Shown here: positions 15,715-24,182 of the stretch, in pieces
Layout of the letters: each line of letters starts with the position of its first letter
How positions within the stretch are numbered: position 1 is the stretch's first letter
Source: Candidatus Aminicenantes bacterium UBA2199
GTDB taxonomy: Bacteria; Acidobacteriota; Aminicenantia; UBA2199
Reading direction: 5' to 3'
Length of the DNA stretch: 38,981 bases
Assembly (NCBI GenBank): GCA_002327965.1
Contig: DCVB01000072.1
Coordinates: forward strand, 1-38,981
Notes under the pieces: generated by a model
The model's database searches: none
What the model was told of the DNA's origin: nothing
The model's input: only the letters and a program-made list of their open reading frames with translations
Made by a program: the position numbers and the translations under genes

Positions 15715-18700
15715 TCAACCCCGGATTCCGGCTTCCTGGAACACCCGGCTGCGGCGCAGCATGATGGGCAGCAGCAGCAGGGTGGTGAAGATGGAGAATA
15801 CCAGCCCGCCCATGACCACCAGGGCCAGGGGCCTCTGGATCTCCGAACCGACGCCGCTGCTGACCAGCAGGGGCAATAGGCCGATTATGGTGGTGAACTT
15901 GGTCATCAGGATGGGCCGCAGCCTGACCTCAACCGCCTCGCGCAGGGCCGCATCGATACGGCCCTGCCCACGCCGCCAGCGTTCGCGTGCGAAGTCGACG
16001 AGGATCAGGCTGTTCTCCAGGGTAATGCCCACCAGGGCGGCGAAGCCGATGGAGGTGGGGATGGAGAGGTAGACCCCGGCCAGGCGCAAGGCCACGATGC
16101 CGCCGGTCAGGGCGGCGAGCAGGTTGAGGACGACGAGCAGGAGAAGCCGCCAGCCGGCCAGGAAGCGGTAAAGGAGCCAGGCAATGACGGCAAAGGCAAG
16201 GGCGAGAACGGTCCAGAGCCGCCGCTCGGCCTTGCGCTTCAGCTCGTACTGCCCGCCCCATTCGACGACCGTTCCCAGGGGCAGATCCAGGGCAGCGGCG
16301 ATGCGGCGCTGCCCCTCGGCCACGATGCGGCCCACGTCGCGGCCGCGGGTGTTGAACTGGACGGCAACGAAGCGCTTGCCGTTCTCGCGGTTGATGGCGG
16401 CATACCCCTGATCTTCGCTGATATGAGCCACTGCCGACAGGGGAACCACCTGGCCGTCGGGCCCGTGCAGGAGCAGGTTGCCGACGTCATCGCCCTGATC
16501 GCGGGCTTCCGGAGCGAAGCGCACGAAGACATCGAGAACCTGGTCCCCCTGATAGATGCGGCTCACCGTTTTTCCTCCCAGTCCGATCTCGAGATCTTCC
16601 AGCACGCGGGCGACCGAAAGCCCGTATTGGGCCAGGGCGCGGCGGTCGAGGCGGGCCAGGATGGCCTGTTGCCCGCTGCTGCGGCTCACGGCCAGGTCCA
16701 CCACTCCCTCGATGCCGGCCAGCAGGTTCTCGATGCGCCTGGAGACGGGAAACAGTCCCGCCAGGTCGTCACCGTAGATCCGGACGGCCACGTCGGCCCG
16801 GGCCCCGGTGAGCAGGTAATCCAGGTTATGCTGGATGGGCTGGGTGATGTTGATCTGGGCCTGGGGCGCGCCGAGGGCGGCTTCGCGGCGCACCTTGTCG
16901 GTGAGGGCTTCCCAATTCGCCGCCTGCCATTCCCGGCGCTCCCGGACCATGACCATCATGAAGCCTTCGTTCACCGCGTGGGCGTGGCCACCGGCCTCGC
17001 CGCGGCCGACCCGGGTATATACCCGGGCCACTTCCGGCAGGGCGTTGAGGCGGCGATGCGCCTCGGCCATCGTCTCCAGGGTGGTTTCGATGGCGGTGCC
17101 GGGCGGCAGCAGCAGCTCCAGCTGCAGGGTCTGCTCGTTGAGGCGTGGGATGAATTCGGAGCCGGCGCTGAAAAACAGAAAGGCCGCCAGAATGGAGCTG
17201 ATGAAGAAAAAGAGGAGCGTGGAACGCTGGCGGCGGAAGCAGAAGTCATAGAGCTTCATGTACGGCCGCTGCAGGGCGTTGAAAAATCGTCCCCCCAGGT
17301 CGAAGGAGAGCGCGGGCAACCGCGACATCAATCCCGGAGCCAGCCACAGGGCGAAAACGACCGCTCCCGCCAGGGCCGAGAGCAGGCTCAGGCCGAAGGG
17401 GCGGAACATCTTTCCTTCCATGCCGGTCAGGGCCATGATGGGAGCCAGGGAGAGGATGATGATGCCCATGGCATAGAGCAGGGGCCTGCGGATCCCGGCC
17501 AAGGCCTCTTCCAGGCTTTCGGGGGCAAGTTGGCCGTTGCGCCGCTTGCGGGCGATGCTGTCCACCACGACGATGGCGGCGTCGACGAAAATGCCGATGC
17601 CGATGGCCAGTCCGCCCAGGGACATGAGGTCGGCGGTGGTGCCGCTGAGCTTCATCGTCACCAGAGCCGTGACCACGGCGAAGGGGATGGCCAGGGCGGC
17701 CACCAGCGCCGAGGAGAGATCGTTGATGAAAAGGAACAGCAGCAGCGCCACCAGGAATACACCCAGCAGCAACGCCTCCATGACCGTCTTGACGGCCGAG
17801 CGGATGATCAGCGCCTGGTTGTAGACGGGGACGATGCGCAGGCCCCGGGGCAGGTTGCGGTTCACCTGCACGATGCGGGCGTCCAGGCGCTCGATGAGCC
17901 GGGCGGTGTTGGTGCCGATGAGCTTCATCACCAGGCCGCTGACGGCGCCGCTGCGGCCGTCCAGCAGCGCGTCGCCGCGCTGGAGCGCCGGGCCGTCCAC
18001 GATCTCGGCCACGTCCTTCAGGAGCACCGGTACTCCGTCCGCCCGCTTGACCAGCACTTCGCCCAATTCGGCACCGCTCCCGGCCAGGGCCAGCCCGCGG
18101 ATCAGCACCTCTTCCTCGCCGCGCTTCATGATGCCGGCCGTGACGGCGTGGGAACCGTCGCGGATGGACGCAATCACCTCTTCCAGGGTGAGGCCGAATT
18201 TGCTTAGGTCCTGGGGAGCGATGACCACCTGGATCTGGCGGATGTCGCCGCCGTGGCTGAAGACGGCGGCCACTCCGGGGGTTACCTGCAGTTGGTATTT
18301 CACCAGCCAGTCCTGGATGCTGCGCAAGTCCATGGCCTGCATCTCCCCCTCCAGGGCGTAGATGTAAACCATTCCCAGGGCGCTGCTGACCGGCGAAAGC
18401 CTGGGGCCCTCGACGTCGGCAGGCAGGCGCTCCTGGATACTCCCCAGCTGCTGGCTGACCAGCTGGCGGGCGAAGTGGATGTCCACGCCGTCTTCGAAAT
18501 AGGCATTGACGGTGGCGAGGCTGAACGTGGATACGGAATTGGTCTTGCGCAGGTGCGGCAGGCCGGCCAGGCTGCGCTCCAGCGGGTAGGTGACGAAACG
18601 CTCGATCTCCTCCGGGCCCATGCCGGGGACCTCGGCGGTGACCGATACCAGAACCGGCGAGGGATCGGGAAAGACGTCGATGGCCAGGTCGCTCAGTGAC

Positions 18701-18786
18701 CAGTAGCCCAGCATGGCGGCCAGCGCCAGCGCCAACAGGACACCCTTGAATCCCAGAAAGGATTTTGTTTTCATGTGCGCGTTCAT
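15715..18786 (-). CDS. Heavy-metal efflux RND permease (CusA/CzcA family)
   Basis: An inner-membrane proton-driven pump of about 1023 residues with the usual twelve helices and two large periplasmic loops. Family features: DVFPDPSPVLVSVTAEVPGM near the N-terminus, LSGTTADLMSLGGLAIGIGI followed by VDAAIVVVDS in TM4, and RPILMTKFTTIIGLLPLL near the C-terminus. The TM4 acids (VDAA, VVVD) look closer to the CusA pattern than to the DFG-containing CzcA pattern, but the metal cannot be assigned. The start at 18786 has AGGGAT upstream; the frame is open to 18825 but that part overlaps the adaptor gene. It is the last gene of a four-gene operon. Confidence 0.93.
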   Translation of the reverse strand: MNAHMKTKSFLGFKGVLLALALAAMLGYWSLSDLAIDVFPDPSPVLVSVTAEVPGMGPEEIERFVTYPLERSLAGLPHLRKTNSVSTFSLATVNAYFEDGVDIHFARQLVSQQLGSIQERLPADVEGPRLSPVSSALGMVYIYALEGEMQAMDLRSIQDWLVKYQLQVTPGVAAVFSHGGDIRQIQVVIAPQDLSKFGLTLEEVIASIRDGSHAVTAGIMKRGEEEVLIRGLALAGSGAELGEVLVKRADGVPVLLKDVAEIVDGPALQRGDALLDGRSGAVSGLVMKLIGTNTARLIERLDARIVQVNRNLPRGLRIVPVYNQALIIRSAVKTVMEALLLGVFLVALLLFLFINDLSSALVAALAIPFAVVTALVTMKLSGTTADLMSLGGLAIGIGIFVDAAIVVVDSIARKRRNGQLAPESLEEALAGIRRPLLYAMGIIILSLAPIMALTGMEGKMFRPFGLSLLSALAGAVVFALWLAPGLMSRLPALSFDLGGRFFNALQRPYMKLYDFCFRRQRSTLLFFFISSILAAFLFFSAGSEFIPRLNEQTLQLELLLPPGTAIETTLETMAEAHRRLNALPEVARVYTRVGRGEAGGHAHAVNEGFMMVMVRERREWQAANWEALTDKVRREAALGAPQAQINITQPIQHNLDYLLTGARADVAVRIYGDDLAGLFPVSRRIENLLAGIEGVVDLAVSRSSGQQAILARLDRRALAQYGLSVARVLEDLEIGLGGKTVSRIYQGDQVLDVFVRFAPEARDQGDDVGNLLLHGPDGQVVPLSAVAHISEDQGYAAINRENGKRFVAVQFNTRGRDVGRIVAEGQRRIAAALDLPLGTVVEWGGQYELKRKAERRLWTVLALAFAVIAWLLYRFLAGWRLLLLVVLNLLAALTGGIVALRLAGVYLSIPTSIGFAALVGITLENSLILVDFARERWRRGQGRIDAALREAVEVRLRPILMTKFTTIIGLLPLLVSSGVGSEIQRPLALVVMGGLVFSIFTTLLLLPIMLRRSRVFQEAGIRG

Positions 18787-18799
18787 GGTCGCCGCATCC

Positions 18800-20035
18800 C
18801 TAGTGGTTGTGACCGGCATGGGCATCGCCGCCGCCGGACTTCAGCAACAGGGCCGACTTAAGGGCGAAGACCCCCCGGGTGACGATCTCCTTGCCGGCCA
18901 GGCGGTCGGGAAGGATCAGCCTGCCGTCTCCATCCAGTTCATTCCGCTCCATCGGCAAAAAACGGAAGCCGTCGCCTTCATGCAGGAAAATGCCGGAGAG
19001 GCCATTGACGGTCGCCAGCGCCTCGCCGGCGACCAGCCAGCGCTGGACGCCGGAGGGAACGCGCAGGCGCGCGGTGGCGAACATCCCCGGGCGGACGCGG
19101 CCGTCCGGATTGTCGAATCCCAGGCGAATCTTCACCGTCCGCGAGGCTTCCTCCACCAGCGGATAAATTCGCAGGATGCGGCTCCCGGGCATGGGGCCCG
19201 GCAGGCCCCGGATGCTCAACTCCAGATCGGCGTCCTGGCGCAGGTGCTCGTACTGGGCGGCCGTGGCATTGAAAACGCCCCAAAGTCGGCTATTGTCCGT
19301 GATCTTGAAAAGGGCCTTTTCGGCGCTCACCCATTCTCCCGCGACCAGGTCCCTTTCCAGCACCTGGCCGGCCAGAGGTGAAGTGACGGTGAGCCGGGCG
19401 GTCATGAAGGACGAAACCGTTGCCGCCGGCGCATCGGAGGCGGCGGCTTCATCGAGCAGCTTCCGGCTCAGGCCAAGACGGAGCAGCGTCTCGCGAGCGG
19501 CCAGAAACCGCGCCCGGCTGATGGCGGCCTGGGCATGCCGTTCCTCGGCCGTTCCCGCTTCGATGCCCTGCTGGGGCAGAAGAATCCGGGCGCGTTCATC
19601 GGCCGCCTGGCGCAGCCGCTGCTCGTGGGCGCTGCCGATGAACGCCTCCTTGAGAGACAGCAACTCCGGCGAATCGAGGATGAAGAGTATCGCTCCCCTG
19701 GCCAGGGACTGCCCCACATCGGCCTTGACCGCCGCGATGCGGCCGCTGATGCGCGCCGTGACCACTTCGCTGCGGTCCAGGTCGGGGACGATCGCCCCGG
19801 TCAGTTCCAGAATGCGCACGGGCTCGCCCCGCTCGGGCTTCCGCCAGGAAACGCCCCCGCTTTCGGCAGCGGCCAGGTGCAGGTGGTCATGCTCGTCCCG
19901 GTCTTGAACTGCCGGGTCGTGACCGACATCCCGGCGGCAGGCGGTCCAGCCGGCCAGCGCCAGCCATAGGGCCGTGGCCCATGCCGCAAAACGAAAATTT
20001 CCGGTCCGCAGCGATCCGTTCTGGTTCCTTTTCAT
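18800..20035 (-). CDS. RND periplasmic adaptor subunit with His-rich ends (CusB/CzcB type)
   Basis: A 411-residue membrane-fusion protein linking the RND pump to the outer-membrane channel. It has an N-terminal hydrophobic signal ending at a cysteine (LAGWTAC, an imperfect lipobox), a biotinyl-lipoyl-like region ISGRIAAVKADVGQSLARG, a helical hairpin around residues 130-200 and beta-barrel domains. The short His-rich segments DEHDHLH after the signal and DAHAGHNH at the very end look like metal-binding tags, supporting metal rather than drug efflux. ATG at 20035 is preferred over 20041 because GGGAGG sits 6 nt away; it then overlaps the TolC gene stop as ATGA. Confidence 0.9.
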   Translation of the reverse strand: MKRNQNGSLRTGNFRFAAWATALWLALAGWTACRRDVGHDPAVQDRDEHDHLHLAAAESGGVSWRKPERGEPVRILELTGAIVPDLDRSEVVTARISGRIAAVKADVGQSLARGAILFILDSPELLSLKEAFIGSAHEQRLRQAADERARILLPQQGIEAGTAEERHAQAAISRARFLAARETLLRLGLSRKLLDEAAASDAPAATVSSFMTARLTVTSPLAGQVLERDLVAGEWVSAEKALFKITDNSRLWGVFNATAAQYEHLRQDADLELSIRGLPGPMPGSRILRIYPLVEEASRTVKIRLGFDNPDGRVRPGMFATARLRVPSGVQRWLVAGEALATVNGLSGIFLHEGDGFRFLPMERNELDGDGRLILPDRLAGKEIVTRGVFALKSALLLKSGGGDAHAGHNH

Positions 20036-21261
20036 TGCCATCCTCCCAACAGGGCCTCCAGGGCGGAATGCGCCGTCCGCAGCCTGGCGGAAAGTTCCGG
20101 GCGTCTCAAGCTCATCTCCAGCCAGCTCTTCCGCGCCTCCATGAAGTGCAGCAGCGACAGTTCCCCCGAGCGCAGCCCCGTTTCCGCCAGGCGCACGGCC
20201 TCGCGCCCGGCGGCCAGCTCGGCGTCGTCCAGGGCGGAAAGGGCCTCGCTCAGGGCCGCGATCTCGGCCAGCCGCCGCGCCAGCTCGTTTCGGTCCTGAA
20301 GTTCCTGGCGGCGCACCTCCAGCTCCGCGCGCTCCCGCTGGTAACGCAGCAGGGGCAGCCGGCTCCAGGAGCCGGAGAAGACCGGCAGCTCGACGGAGAT
20401 GCCGCCTTTCCAGATCGAGGCGTCCACCTCGCGCGCCCGCTCGATGCCCAAGTTGAGATCGGGAAGCCAGCCGCTTTTCCCGGCCGACAGTTGGGCGTTG
20501 CTCACGGCCAGCAGGGAGCGCCGCGACTCCAGGGCGGGATTGCTCGACAGGCGGGACTCCAGCTCTTGGAGAGCCGGAGGCGGTGGCGGCAGGGCGCCGT
20601 CATCGCGGACGGCGATTCCCGGCGGCAGCGAACCATCCAGGGCGGCATGGACCTCCTGGTCGATGGCGGCGATCATGGCGCCGATCTCCCGCCGGCGGTT
20701 CCGGGCCAGCGTCAGGGTCGAGCGGGCCCATAGCGAATCGAGGCGCAGGGCCTCGCCGGCGGCGACCCGGGCGTCGATCACGGCGGCGATCCGTTCCAGC
20801 TCGGCGACCATTTCCCCCTGGATCTGCCTCTGGGACACCAGGCATTGCAGGTCGAATAGCCGGGTCCTGAATTCGTGCACCCGTTGCCAGCGCTCCTTCA
20901 GGCTCATCGCTTGCGCGGCCCGCTCCTGCCAGCGGCGGCCGCGTCGGGCATGGGCGCGCGCCAACGGATTGGGCAGCGTCCAATCGATGCCCAAGCCCCA
21001 GAGGCGCCGCTCGGATTCGCTGCCGGCAAGCGGTCGGCCCGAGCCCACGGCGGCGGAAAGATGGGGATTGGGCAGGCGGCTTTCCAGGCGCAGGCTGGCG
21101 GATTCGATGGCCAGGGCGCGTTCCTGGATGCGCAGGGAGGGATTCGCCCGGAACAGCAGGGCAACCAGCTCTTCCACCGTGTAGGTTTTTTCGGCTGTTT
21201 GCGCCCCCAGGCACGTGGCCAGGGCGGCTATCATCAGGAATAAGGTTTTCAATTGGATCAT
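20032..21261 (-). CDS. TolC-family outer-membrane efflux channel protein
   Basis: A 409-residue outer-membrane factor with a signal peptide (MIQLKTLFLMIAALATCLG, then AQTAEKTY) and two repeats of the long-helix TolC fold, seen in NPSLRIQERALAIESASLRL and NPALESRRSLLAVSNAQLSA. It would form the trimeric exit duct of the RND pump encoded just downstream. GAGGAG precedes the ATG. Its stop overlaps the adaptor start by 4 bp, showing translational coupling. The order channel-adaptor-pump is normal for CusCBA/CzcCBA operons. Confidence 0.9.
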   Translation of the reverse strand: MIQLKTLFLMIAALATCLGAQTAEKTYTVEELVALLFRANPSLRIQERALAIESASLRLESRLPNPHLSAAVGSGRPLAGSESERRLWGLGIDWTLPNPLARAHARRGRRWQERAAQAMSLKERWQRVHEFRTRLFDLQCLVSQRQIQGEMVAELERIAAVIDARVAAGEALRLDSLWARSTLTLARNRRREIGAMIAAIDQEVHAALDGSLPPGIAVRDDGALPPPPPALQELESRLSSNPALESRRSLLAVSNAQLSAGKSGWLPDLNLGIERAREVDASIWKGGISVELPVFSGSWSRLPLLRYQRERAELEVRRQELQDRNELARRLAEIAALSEALSALDDAELAAGREAVRLAETGLRSGELSLLHFMEARKSWLEMSLRRPELSARLRTAHSALEALLGGWQ

Positions 21262-21320
21262 CGTCTCCTCGCTTTGTCGTGTCCGTGGATTTGTTGAAAA
21301 GGGGGGAGTATGACGGTGGA

Positions 21321-21773
21321 TCAGCAGCGCCGGGAAAAAAGACGGGAATTTCCTTCATGCCCGGCCGCGGGAGGAGATGGACCTGACGCCGGCGTCGGAA
21401 AAATCGGCTCCGGCAGGGCCAGCCAAGCCTCCGGCGCAGGAGACGGGGATCCAGTCGGGCGGAATGCAAGCCGAAAGCCCCGGCTTGCTTCCCAGATTTC
21501 AGCCAGCGCGGTATCCGTGCACCGGCGCCAGGAGCCGGCATCGACCCATGAAGGCGTTTCATCGGGAAAGGACCTTTGCAGCGGATCGATCGCGGCCGCG
21601 GACTCGTCATGAATCCGGCAGGCGCAGCGATCGAGCAGATCGGCGCTCTCCATCCTTGCGCCATCCCGATCCCGGCAGAACACCAAGGGATGAATCGCGT
21701 GCATGGCCAGCAGCCATAGGGCGCTGAGGAGAACCCCGGGCGTGGCGATCCGGCGAGCGGATGGTGAAATCAT
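21321..21773 (-). CDS. Small secreted protein leading the efflux operon
   Basis: A 150-residue protein of unrecognised family. It begins with a hydrophobic stretch (TPGVLLSALWLLAMHAIHPL) that could be a signal peptide or anchor, followed by a Cys/His/Asp-containing stretch (CRDRDGARMES, CACRIHDESA) and a Pro-rich end. Support for a real gene comes from an almost consensus promoter 8 nt before the ATG and its place 59 bp ahead of tolC. Small periplasmic metal-binding proteins often accompany heavy-metal RND operons, which makes a metal-related role reasonable but unproven. Confidence 0.6.
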   Translation of the reverse strand: MISPSARRIATPGVLLSALWLLAMHAIHPLVFCRDRDGARMESADLLDRCACRIHDESAAAIDPLQRSFPDETPSWVDAGSWRRCTDTALAEIWEASRGFRLAFRPTGSPSPAPEAWLALPEPIFPTPASGPSPPAAGHEGNSRLFSRRC

Positions 21774-21781
21774 TCAGGGAA

Positions 21782-21809
21782 ATTATACACGGGTCGAGGG
21801 CCTTGTCAA
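21782..21809 (-). promoter_or_regulatory. Near-consensus sigma-70 promoter of the RND efflux operon
   Basis: On the minus strand TTGACA (21804-21809), a 16-bp spacer and TATAAT (21782-21787) lie 8 nt before the ATG at 21773. Both hexamers are perfect. No obvious metal-regulator palindrome was found around it. Confidence 0.78.
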
Positions 21810-21913
21810 CGGAGGCGCGGTCCGCCTTGGCGCGTTGCGCGCGATCCAGACCGCGGCAACGGGATAACCTGCGATCAGGTTGCCTCAGCTGAAAATCTGC
21901 CCGAACGGACGAT

Positions 21914-21942
21914 TTGCGCCGGCCGCTTGTTTGGGTTAGAAT
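21914..21942 (+). promoter_or_regulatory. Promoter of the zinc-ribbon membrane protein gene
   Basis: TTGCGC (21914-21919), a 17-bp spacer and TAGAAT (21937-21942) lie 23 nt upstream of the ATG, with AGAGGGA as ribosome site. Confidence 0.55.
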
Positions 21943-21965
21943 GCCGGACGCCAGAGAGGGAATTC

Positions 21966-22832
21966 ATGAACTGCCCGCAATGCCAGTGCTATTGTCCGCC
22001 GGACAGCCGGGAGTGCCCCTGCGGCTATCGCTTCCCGGTTGCCGACGCACCTTCCCCCTACGCGCGGCGGAAGAAGAATGTCCTCGCCTTCATTTCCGGG
22101 GCGGCGGGAACCCGGAGCAAGCTCATGCGCCTGGGATTCCTGGCCTGCCTGCTGATCTGGGTCCTGGCCCTGGTCTTCGACGATCGCCTGCCGCCCGAAT
22201 CGGCCATCCTTCCCCAGCTTTACCAGGAGCCGCTGCAGACCGCGGGCGGTCTTCCCTCCCCCTTTCAGGTCAAGGTCAAGAAGCTGACCTATGTCGTGAA
22301 GCCGCTTTTCCATTATCAGCTTTCCGGGCTGGTGGTCAGCCAGCATCGCAGCGACTCGTTCCTGGACATTTCCCACCGCCGCTGGCGCGATTACCTCAAC
22401 ATCAAGGACCTGTGCGTGGTGTGGGGGAAGAATATCCGCAGCGGCGTCTACCGCAGGATGAAGTTCTGGAACCGCGACTTCACCTGCATGTGCCGCTTCC
22501 CGGACGAGGAGACCGCCCGCCTGTTCTCCGCCAGCCACCTGGCGAACAACCATATCCTCAGCGCCGACCGGGCGCTGCGCCGGCGCATCCTCAAGGTCCG
22601 CCCCGGCGACCAGGTCCGGTTCAATGGCTACCTGGCGTCCTACAGCCAGCCGGCCAACCAGTTCAGCCGCGGCACGAGCACGGTGCGCGACGACACCGGC
22701 GACGGGGCCTGCGAGACCGTGTACGTTACCGATTTTCAGGTGCTGCGCCGGGCCAACCCCGGCTGGCGCGCGGCCCGGCCGCTGGCCATGCTCGGCGGCG
22801 CCGTTTTCCTGGTGCTGTTGTTGCTGGCTTGA
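21966..22832 (+). CDS. Zinc-ribbon membrane protein of unknown function
   Basis: A 288-residue protein beginning with a small Cys-rich ribbon (MNCPQCQCYCPPDSRECPCG), then a transmembrane helix (LGFLACLLIWVLALVF, about residues 55-70), a large soluble domain and a second helix at the C-terminus (PLAMLGGAVFLVLLLLA). The soluble domain has distinctive stretches (IKDLCVVWGKNI, FWNRDFTCMCRF, VRPGDQVRFNGYLASY) that suggest a beta-rich, possibly OB-like fold, but I do not recognise it. ATG at 21966 is chosen for its AGAGGGA site; the longer frame from 21927 overlaps the promoter. The next gene begins 12 bp later and is probably co-transcribed. Confidence 0.8.
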   Translation: MNCPQCQCYCPPDSRECPCGYRFPVADAPSPYARRKKNVLAFISGAAGTRSKLMRLGFLACLLIWVLALVFDDRLPPESAILPQLYQEPLQTAGGLPSPFQVKVKKLTYVVKPLFHYQLSGLVVSQHRSDSFLDISHRRWRDYLNIKDLCVVWGKNIRSGVYRRMKFWNRDFTCMCRFPDEETARLFSASHLANNHILSADRALRRRILKVRPGDQVRFNGYLASYSQPANQFSRGTSTVRDDTGDGACETVYVTDFQVLRRANPGWRAARPLAMLGGAVFLVLLLLA

Positions 22833-22844
22833 AGAGGTGATGCC

Positions 22845-23750
22845 ATGACATGGAAGCGAATGATGATCTTGATGGGCGGCATCATGCTGCTGGCCCTGGC
22901 CGTCATGTTCTACTTTCTTTCACGCCTGGATGTGGGCGGCGACCCGCGCGAAATCATGGGCGTGCGTTCCGTGTTCCCGGCCGGGGAATACGCGCCGGTG
23001 GCCGGAGCCGAGAACGGCTGGCAAGGCTACGCCTTCGCCGGCCGCTTCCGCTTCTTCCGCCGCCCCTCGGCCGCTGCCGCCGCCGACCATCTGGAATTGG
23101 CGCGCAGGAACGCGGCCTCCGCCTGGCGGCAGGCCGACCTGGACCTGTTCGCCGGCGGCCTGCTGGCGCTGAGCCGGGCGAACAAGGGCTACCGCGTCCT
23201 CTGCGTCTTTCACCGGGACGGAGTGAACTACTGGGTTGACCTGGTTTCCAACAGCTCCCTGGATTTCGGGCTGCAGATCGTCGAGCGCTTTCTCCTTAAC
23301 CTGGAGATCGGCGGCGAGAAGGCGCCGCCGGCGCTGGCCGGCCAGCTGGCGGCGCTGAGGGGAAGGATCTCGCCTTTCGCCATCCAGACCCTGCCGCAGA
23401 TGATGGTCCTGATGGCGGCGATCTTCCTGCTGGTCATGGGGATCACCTGGGCCGCCAACCGTCTTGGCGGTTCCTGCCCGCGCCGGGACAATCACTCCGG
23501 CGATGAATGCACGCCCTATGCCACCCTGCGCATCAGCGGTTTCGCCAGGCGTCAGCTCAGCGCCTGCTGCCTGTGCCGCGAGGGGGATTTCCTGGTGATC
23601 TACCGCTTCCGCCGCCCGTACCTGAAGATCGACCTGCGCAGCGAGCGACAGGAGATCGCCTGGGAGAGGACCTCCTTCCGCTACCGGAACATCCGCGTCA
23701 TCATGGCCTATGAGGATTTCGCGAAATGGCGGCTCAGGCTGATGGACTGA
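22845..23750 (+). CDS. Membrane protein of unknown function, partner of the zinc-ribbon protein
   Basis: A 301-residue protein with an N-terminal helix (MMILMGGIMLLALAVMFYFL), a soluble middle (about residues 30-180, with YRVLCVFHRDGVNYWVDLVS), a second helix (MMVLMAAIFLLVMGITW) and a short C-terminal cytoplasmic-type domain with two neighbouring cysteines (LSACCLCREGDF). No family recognised. It begins 12 bp after the zinc-ribbon protein, and both proteins combine a Cys cluster with two helices, so they may form one membrane complex (inference). Confidence 0.78.
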   Translation: MTWKRMMILMGGIMLLALAVMFYFLSRLDVGGDPREIMGVRSVFPAGEYAPVAGAENGWQGYAFAGRFRFFRRPSAAAAADHLELARRNAASAWRQADLDLFAGGLLALSRANKGYRVLCVFHRDGVNYWVDLVSNSSLDFGLQIVERFLLNLEIGGEKAPPALAGQLAALRGRISPFAIQTLPQMMVLMAAIFLLVMGITWAANRLGGSCPRRDNHSGDECTPYATLRISGFARRQLSACCLCREGDFLVIYRFRRPYLKIDLRSERQEIAWERTSFRYRNIRVIMAYEDFAKWRLRLMD

Positions 23751-23821
23751 GGCCGAATAGGGATGGACTATTTGCCCGGCGCGCCGGGCTGCGCCGCGGC
23801 CGCCGGCCGAGCGGACCGGTA

Positions 23822-23935
23822 TCAGACGACGGCGCTCTTTTTTTCCAACTTTTCCTTTTTTTTCTTCTTCCTGTCCTTGATGGAAAGCTTGGGCTTGTTC
23901 GATTTTTCCTTGCCCTTGTCCTTGTCTTTGGCCAT
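23822..23935 (-). CDS. 37-residue lysine-rich peptide
   Basis: A small gene reading MAKDKDKGKEKSNKPKL at its start and ending EKKSAVV, with about half of its residues lysine (a run of five near position 25). Support comes from three independent signals: AGGAGAT at the right distance before the ATG, a promoter with TATAAT at 23970-23975, and a clean stop. The composition suggests binding to nucleic acid or ribosomes, but the A-rich reading could also be a low-complexity accident. It is convergent with the unknown membrane protein gene. Confidence 0.6.
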   Translation of the reverse strand: MAKDKDKGKEKSNKPKLSIKDRKKKKKEKLEKKSAVV

Positions 23936-23969
23936 GGTCGCATCTCCTTTCATGGTCGGGTTTGGCCCG

Positions 23970-23997
23970 ATTATATCATAACCGCGCGGAATGGCAA
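23970..23997 (-). promoter_or_regulatory. Promoter of the lysine-rich peptide gene
   Basis: On the minus strand TTGCCA (23992-23997), a 16-bp spacer and TATAAT (23970-23975) lie upstream of the AGGAGAT ribosome site and the ATG at 23935. Confidence 0.62.
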
Positions 23998-24099
23998 GCA
24001 ATGGCCTTCCATCGACGCGCCGCTTCGCCGCCGCGGTTTTACCAAATAAACAATAATTGATCGAACCCCTGCCACCGCCGCTTTTTGGGCATCACTGCC

Positions 24100-24125
24100 C
24101 TTGTCAAGGCAAAGATGTTGACAAG
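24100..24125 (+). promoter_or_regulatory. Probable ArsR operator (8-bp inverted repeat) over the -35 box
   Basis: CTTGTCAA (24100-24107) and TTGACAAG (24118-24125) form a perfect inverted repeat with a 10-bp gap. The right arm contains the -35 hexamer of the arsR promoter, so a bound dimer would block RNA polymerase. ArsR repressors commonly bind such sites and release them on arsenite; that this protein binds here is inference. Confidence 0.65.
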
Positions 24126-24146
24126 TGATGGTTTCGGGGCTACAAT
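24118..24146 (+). promoter_or_regulatory. Sigma-70 promoter of the arsenic island
   Basis: TTGACA (24118-24123), a 17-bp spacer and TACAAT (24141-24146) lie 36 nt before the arsR ATG, which also has a GAGAGG ribosome site. Confidence 0.78.
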
Positions 24147-24182
24147 AAACGCATAAAATAAATTTGATATGAGAGGCACGCC

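Noticed and set aside
16423..18207. 594-residue rightward frame opposite the RND pump
   Set aside because: Gln/Gly/Asp-rich shadow of the pump gene with no recognisable domain.
23734..23943. 69-residue Arg-rich leftward frame
   Set aside because: It overlaps the lysine-rich peptide in another frame; ribosome site and promoter fit the ATG at 23935 instead.
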